A stretch of 64,000 bases of DNA, from assembly GCF_017591425.1 (NCBI RefSeq), contig NW_024466307.1, positions 7,269,001 to 7,333,000 on the forward strand. Reading direction: 5' to 3'. Source of the DNA: Ochotona curzoniae. Lineage: Eukaryota > Chordata > Mammalia > Lagomorpha > Ochotonidae. Shown piece by piece: positions 57,989 to 64,000 of this stretch (position 1 is its first letter; every line of letters starts with the position of its first letter). The notes beneath the pieces were generated by a model, which was not told the DNA's origin, did no database searches, and saw only the letters and a program-made list of their open reading frames with translations. The translations under genes were made by a program, and so were the position numbers.

Positions 57989-58744
57989 GGTTTACAGAAT
58001 TTAGATGTAAGCTAGCAGGTGTGCCCAGTGACCTCCCAGGCTGCTTTCATTTTGTTCAGTGTATGATTGTCACAGCTTTGCCATAATATGGATAAAAGGA
58101 GAAGCAAGTATACTTCAGGAATCCAGAACTGCTTATAAATGCTAGTAATTTAGGAACATTCAATGTGACCTGACTATGAAGATGCCCCGTGTCTTCTGTC
58201 CACTCAAACTTTATATAAACACCATCTTCAGAGAGTTGGCACACGTGGAAAGGAGTAGTCCGATGTTCATAACCGCAGAAGCTGCAACTTGAAAGGCTTT
58301 GCCATAATTTTTGAATTTACTTTGTATGCACAGACACATCCGTGCAGGTGAGTGTCTCTGAATAGCTCACCTTGTTTCCGTGCCTGAAGACCTAAGATGA
58401 TCCAGCAGGGTTCAGTGAACCAAGCGGAAGCATGGGGCCTGACCCAGGTAAGAGTATTGGGCGAGGGCACAGTAAAATAGAGTTCAGAGCACAAACCCCC
58501 ACCTCGTTTCTCAGGTCTCAGTAGGATACTCAGAGTCAGGAAAAGCCCACAGGGAGAACAGCAGAGGCAGCTATATTTTCTCATTGCAGTGTAGTTCTTT
58601 CTAGAGAATGAAGAGACCGCGCCTGTCCCAGTTCTCAGGTATACGAACAATATCTGCAAAATCAAGCAAGAATCTCAGAAGTGAGACCAGTGTTATGGCG
58701 TACTGCATGGAGCCACTGCCTGAGATATCAGGTCTATGGGCATT

Positions 58745-58912
58745 GACTTCACATGAAGTTTCTGACTCCTGCCTTTGGCCTAACAAACCTTGCTATTGTA
58801 GCCATCTGGAGAGTAAATCAATGGATGGAAGCCCTCTCGCTCCCTCTCTCTCTCTCTGTGTTGTCTCTCCCTCTCTCTAACTCTGCCTTTCAAATAAAAA
58901 AAAAAAAGTTAA
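58745..58912 (+). mobile_element. CSINE 3' half
   Basis: TGTAGCCATCTGGAGAGTAA, a CTCTCT-rich run, ACTCTGCCTTTCAAATAAA, A-tail. Confidence 0.75.
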
Positions 58913-60563
58913 GAACAAAGCTTCCACACTAATATGAAAAATCATAGCAAGGTGATATAGGCATACTTATGATGAAGGTAGGGCTTTTTGAGAAAGCCCT
59001 GATGGAAGTGACATCTGGGTTTTGGGGGGCTTTTTGGACAAATATAATTAAGCCAGCTGCTATGTTCCAGGCTTTGCATTTAGCTTTGGGAATATGCAAT
59101 GCACAACAAGCCCAAATTCTTGTGATGAAGATAGATAAAAGCAAAATGAATAAATGAAGTTATCAACATGTTAGATGGTAATAAGGGAATGGAGGAAAAT
59201 TGGGGTGGGAGGCTAGAGTGTTTGGGTCAGGGAGAGTGAAGGGAGGACGGGTTAAACTTGCTAGACACACACAGCCTGGAGAGAGAAAGTGTTTGAGTTC
59301 TGTGGTTCTTTGAGAGAAGAACTGAGCTTAGTTGGTTTGGAGGAACAGCATGGAAGCTAGCATGGCTGGGGAGGGCTGTAGAAGAGGAGGGAACTAGACC
59401 AGCCAGGATGTGAACTTTGAGCAAGATGTAGGAACGTTGCTTAGGGTTCTTGAGCGTGCTGGCGGGATCTGCTTTGGAAAAGGATCCTTTAGATGGCTGC
59501 AGTGGATCCAGGCATCCCATTGCGGTAACTCAGGCAAAAGGGAGATTGGCTCCATTGAGAGAAAAGCCTAGTTTTTCTTACACTAGTTTGTATTTGAAAC
59601 ATTTGATTTACATATAACTTCACCCCGTAGACTGATTCTAAAGGCTCTGTACTTGTGGTACTCTGAGGCAAAGGAAGACAGATTTACCGCTGTATGAAAT
59701 GTTCCTTCTGCCTTCTCACTGTTTTACTTACAGCTCAGATTGAGCTGGAATTTCTGTCCCCACTCCCTTTCTTCCCAAGATTTAATCCTATTTGGCTTGT
59801 AAATCCTTTCAGAATTATGTGAAGCAAAGAATTCTTGCTGACTTCAAAGAATGTTTCACACTTGGGTTTACTCCACGGGAGACATAGCAAAAGCAGTGAA
59901 ACAGTCTGACTTTCCATGCAGAAGAGTGTTTTGATTGTAACTCTAATCTGTTACTTTGTACAAGACCCAACTTGTGTAAGTTGAAATTTAGGACTAACTT
60001 CACTTTCACTACCCAGTCCTTAAGACGCCTCCAGAGAACATCCGTGATGGGCTTCCAGAAAACCAAGGCTGGGAGGTTAATTCCAAGTGTCTCCAGGACT
60101 TCTAGCCCACATATGGTGTCCTCACAGATGGTAGCCTTTTGAAAGAGTCATTTGAGGGGAAGCCTCTCCCCCTAAAAGACCCCATAAAAATAATCCTTCT
60201 TTATTTCTTGCAACAGTTGGATGTGCTTTGAGGTTATCTCCCAAAGGATCAGGTTCAAGCTGGAACTGCCCCTCTGTGTGTTGATGTTGAGACGGGGGAG
60301 ACTCAAAGAGAAGGCCCTTGTTGGAAGGTAATGAGGTCAGTGCTGGTGCTGCCTTTGGAATGTAGTTCTCATAGGATCCCAGTTTGTTTCCATGAGCAGA
60401 AGTTGTTTTAAAAGGTGCTGAGACTGACCCCTGAATCTCGTCATGCTTCCTGTCTTGCCATGAGAGAGAATTGCATCTTATTTCTACCTGTCTCCATGAA
60501 GCACTTGCCATTCTGTGATGCAGCTAGGAGAGTGAACTGTTGGGACACTTGATCTTGAACTTT

Positions 60564-60892
60564 CTTTTTTTTTTAAGATTTATTTATTTTTATTGGAAAG
60601 TCAGATATACAGAGAGGAGGAGAGACAGAAAGATCTTCGTCTAATGATTTACTCCCCAAGTGGCCACAATAGCTGGAGCTGAACTGATCCAAAGCCAGGG
60701 GCCCAGAGCCTTCTCTGGGTTTCCCATGCGGCTGCAGGGTCCCAAGGCTTTGGGCTGTCCTCAACTGCTTTCCCAGGCCACAAGCAGGGAGCTGGATGGG
60801 AAGTGGGGCCACCTGAATTAAAACTGGCGTCCATATGGGATCCCAGTGTGTGCAAGATGAGGACTTTAGCCGCTAGGCTACTACACTGTGCC
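60564..60892 (-). mobile_element. CSINE copy, full length, with 14-bp target-site duplication
   Basis: Antisense: TTAAGATTTATTTATTTTTA, CCCAAGGCTTTGGGCTGTCC, GGAGCTGGATGGGAAGTGG, CCATATGGGATCCCAGTG, CTAGGCTACTACACTGTGCC. Flanked by identical TGATCTTGAACTTT at 60,550-60,563 and 60,893-60,906. Confidence 0.96.
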
Positions 60893-61084
60893 TGATCTTG
60901 AACTTTGAAAGCTGTGAGAATGAATCCTTTTCTTTATACATTACCCAGTCCCAGGCATTGTGCTACAGCAACTGGAAATGGATTATGACATGCCCTTTGT
61001 CTCTCTCCCTGGTTTCCAACCTGTAACAATACATCAAAGTGAAAGGGAGGGGATAGAGTGTAAGAACTAGTAGAAATCAGACAT

Positions 61085-61365
61085 CCAGGATCAAAGTGCC
61101 CGATTCAGCTCCTGGCTGCCTCATCCCATCCAGCCTCCTGCTCATGCACACCCTGAGAGGCAACAGTGCTAGCTCAAGAACTGGTGTCTGCCAACCATGC
61201 TGGGCAGCCAGGCTGGGTTTTAGGCTCCTGCCACTGGCCCAGCCCAGCCCTGGGTATTTTAGGGGCATCTGAGCAGTAAACCAGAATACAGAAGATTTCT
61301 CTGACCGACTCGTGCTCTCTCTCTCCTTCTCTCTCTGCCTTACAAATAAAAAAGAAAACAAAACT
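61085..61365 (+). mobile_element. CSINE copy, old
   Basis: TCATCCCATCCAGCCTCCTG, ATCTGAGCAGTAAACCAG, CTCTCTCTCTCCTTCTCTCT, GCCTTACAAATAAAAAAG. Confidence 0.7.
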
Positions 61366-62669
61366 GAGAAGAAAAGGAGGAAATTTCACATTACTTAGTA
61401 TGTTGAGAATGAGACTACTTGCTAATAATTGTGAACGAATGTAAAACAATAGATCAACTGCCCAAGATTTCAAGCGGCGGCAGAACGGTTAGCAGTGCGT
61501 ATTGAGTGAGTCAGTGGACGGACCTGACTTGTGTTAATGCAATGCATTGACTGCTTAGGCCTTGAACCACCTTCCAGCATTGTCTACTTCTCAACTATGG
61601 GAAAGAACGACTCCTTCAGCTGCTGCCAGACTGTCTCTGATCTTTGACCCTAATTCAGAAGGATCTGTTCAGGGATTACTCTTCTGCTCAGAAACTTTCC
61701 AGCACCATGTGCTGTTTTGCTTTTGTGTGGAGTGCAAATTGAACTCCTCCCATTGTTGGGTGAAGTTGATTATTACCGACAACATGGATTTTTTTTTTAG
61801 TCAGTGCCACAAAAGTGCCGTCCTTGCCACAGGAAACAAGTCAGTTTTCTGAGCACAGGCTGAACATGGCCTTGGGTATCCAGTCTGCTGAGGGCGCCAC
61901 GTTCCAGGATGTGGATGACCCTGTTGCACACCCATTCTCACCACTCAGTGAATATTTGAAACCCAGATTTTCAGGCAGTACTCCATGGCGAAGTTTTTTC
62001 TTCTTCAGCTTTGTTCTGTTGCACCATGCTTGTCCTCTCCCTTCACCAATGTTCCTGAGAGAAGCAGCTTCTAATCTTTTGATTTTATCTTACATTTGCA
62101 GCACAGACTTTCTTTGTAGACCCTGGAGAGAAGATTTTTCTCACTGAAGGTAGGATGATGACCCATAAAGAGAATTTGTCCCTGCTCTCCCCATGCTCCC
62201 ACCACAATCCCTAAGTTCCCTTAAAATAAAGCTACTCAGCTTCTCCAGTGCCCTGGAACGCTCATGGTACCTATATCAGGCTCCTTGAGTGCTGGCTTTG
62301 CATCACCATTTTGCAGAAAGAATAAAGGAGAAGAGCTGATCTGCTTCTGCGATCCGGGAAATGGACCCTCCTCCTTTCCTCGTCTCACAGATTCAATGTT
62401 TTTCTGTGAAAGTCCCTGGTGATGGCCAAGGATGGCCCGAAAGATGGAACCTGTTTGATAAATCCACTGGAAAAAAAATTCTTAATTAATGGAAGAGAGA
62501 TATGGAAAATTGGTTGGTTCATGTGTTTATGAAATCATTTCATTACAGATGGCTAAAAATGTTAATCACTTAAAATCAAATAGATATAATTAAGTAAAAT
62601 AAATAATGTCTTGTAGGCTATTGAGTGATGATGATAAACAAAACAACCTGCCGTTTTATTTTTTCATTA

Positions 62670-62957
62670 TTTTTAAAGATGTGTGTATTTATTTATTTTT
62701 GGAAAGGCAGACTTTACAGAAAAGGAGATAGAGAGAGAGAAATATCTTCTGTCCACTGGTTCACTTCCCAAGTGGCGACAATGGCCAGAGCTGAGCTGAT
62801 CAGGAGCCAGGAGCCAGTTGCTTCTTCCAGGTCAGTCACACGGGTGCAGGGTCCCAAGGATTTGGGCCATTGTCCCCTGCCTTCCCAGCCAACAAGCAGG
62901 GAGCTGGAAGGGATGTGGAGCAGCTGGGACATGAGCTGGTGCACATATGGCATCATT
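62670..62957 (-). mobile_element. CSINE copy, left arm of an inverted pair
   Basis: Antisense: TTTATTTTTGGAAAGGCAGA, GAGCCAGGAGCCAGTTGC, CCCAAGGATTTGGGCCATTG, GGAGCTGGAAGGGATGTGG, ending GGTGCACATATGGCATC. Confidence 0.9.
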
Positions 62958-62961
62958 TCTG

Positions 62962-63293
62962 CTCCCGACGTGTTTGCCTGGTGGTAACGTCCTTGCCTTG
63001 AACACACCAGGATCCCATATGGGCACCTGTTCTAACCCTAGTGGCCCTGCTTACCATCCAGTTCCCTACCTGTGGCCTGGGAAAACAGTTGAGAATGGCC
63101 CAAAGCCTTGGGACCCTGCACCTGCATGGGAGACCTGGAGGAAGTTACTGCCTCCTTGGCTTTGGATAAGTTCAGCTCTGGCCGTTGTGGTCACTTCAGG
63201 AGTGAATCATTGGACAGAAGATCTTCCTCTCTGTCTTGCTTCCTCTCTGTATATCTGACTTTCCAATAAAAATAAATAAGTCTTTAAAAAAAT
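62962..63293 (+). mobile_element. CSINE copy, right arm of an inverted pair
   Basis: CCAGGATCCCATATGGGCAC, CCTTGGGACCCTGCACCTGC, GAGTGAATCATTGGACAG, TTTCCAATAAAAATAAATAA. It starts within about 5 bp of the head of the antisense copy. Confidence 0.9.
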
Positions 63294-64000
63294 TCATTTC
63301 TGATGGTGCTCCCTTACTGTAAATGCTTTTCTGGTTTGATGATTGTACAGATAATAGTTTTTCTTTTACATCATTTCAGTTACTTCACATTGTCAGTAGA
63401 GAGCGTTGGCTGCCTGGTGATGTCAATGAAAAACATTTACAATAAAATGTAGGTGTACTCATGTCTGCTCCTGATTTGCCTTTCTTGCTCTGCAGTTGCA
63501 TAATTTAACTTGAGGTTGTATAATTCCTTTTCCTTTGATTCCATTCCATATGGTGTAGAACTACCACCAACAGAGGAGTACTTTCAGTACCTTTCACATT
63601 CTGTTCTATTGATACTACATTTTGGCAGTGGATAAAGGGACACAGTTAAAGCCTCTGCTCATAATTGGTTTTATTTGGGAAAGATTTGCTTTGAACCAGT
63701 GGCCACCCATGATTTTATAATTATCAGAAATTAACTAGCTCAGCATTTTTGGGTAGAAAACATGCACAATTCCCTTCTTGCTTTTTACAGAAAAGAAAGG
63801 GGAGAAAAGAAAAGAACTAGTGAGAACCCCACTTTTTGGGGGAGTACTCCATGCGGGATTACTCTAATGCAATACAAATGCTCTATTTGTAGGCATGGCA
63901 CTCTTTCAAGCACAATCCTAACTCCAAATCCCACAGGGAAGAATATTCAAAAGGATTTTTAGTTTCTCTAAAGTGAGACAATTCAATAGAAATGTTCTGG

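Larger units (their letters stand above)
56621..64000. other. Sequence upstream of LYSMD3, outside the listed SINEs
   Basis: The blank stretches 56,621-57,809, 57,989-58,744, 58,913-60,549, 61,366-62,669 and 63,294-64,000 show no coding exon, RNA gene or intact element. In the human order ADGRV1 begins further in this direction, so this may be its upstream region or a long 5' intron. Confidence 0.5.

Noticed and set aside
55700..64000. First coding exon of ADGRV1
   Set aside because: I searched for its hydrophobic signal-peptide exon on the plus strand and did not find it. In human it lies tens of kilobases further on.
1..64000. CRISPR arrays, operons, tRNA or rRNA genes
   Set aside because: None seen. 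The tRNA-like segments are the heads of SINEs, and the DNA is clearly mammalian nuclear sequence.

Overview
This is mammalian nuclear DNA. It contains three genes with GT-AG introns, two CpG-island promoters and several dozen copies of one tRNA-derived SINE family. The SINE has a GGATCCCATATGGG core, a CTTGGGACCCTGCACC segment and a 3' portion reading GTGAATCATCGGACGG before an A-rich tail. It looks like the lagomorph C-repeat (CSINE) in the form I associate with pikas (Ochotona) rather than rabbits. The species is an inference; the family resemblance is clear in the sequence.

From left to right: positions 1-10,878 carry no coding exon and hold SINEs plus, from about 7.8 kb, sequence that is probably the MBLAC2 3' UTR. 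MBLAC2 (minus strand; 282 aa, two coding exons at 16,015-16,477 and 10,879-11,264) encodes a metallo-beta-lactamase-fold acyl-CoA thioesterase. A GC-rich block at about 15.7-17.5 kb separates it from POLR3G, which runs divergently on the plus strand (224 aa, seven coding exons, 24,227-42,304) and encodes the alpha form of RNA polymerase III subunit RPC7. LYSMD3 (minus strand; 305 aa, two coding exons at 51,803-52,057 and 48,620-49,282, plus an inferred non-coding first exon ending at 55,549) faces POLR3G tail to tail. Its promoter is a second CpG island at about 55.0-56.6 kb. From 56.6 kb to the end I see no coding exon. The order MBLAC2-POLR3G-LYSMD3 matches human 5q14.3, where CETN3 lies beyond MBLAC2 and ADGRV1 beyond LYSMD3; I recognise no exon of either flanking gene here.

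The genes are neighbours rather than an operon. MBLAC2 and POLR3G probably share a bidirectional promoter, while POLR3G and LYSMD3 have candidate polyadenylation signals on both strands within about 210 bp. The introns are dominated by SINEs of mixed age, including nested, duplication-flanked and head-to-head copies. There are also two copies of a shared A-tailed 3' end, probably from a lagomorph L1, and two much older L1 fragments, one split by a SINE.

No unknown system is evident. The points most worth a second look are the cluster of three upstream ORFs in the predicted LYSMD3 leader, one of which would end on a TGATG overlap with the main start codon; the interleaved POLR3G/LYSMD3 3' ends; the inverted SINE pairs; and an unidentified stretch open on both strands in POLR3G's sixth coding intron.
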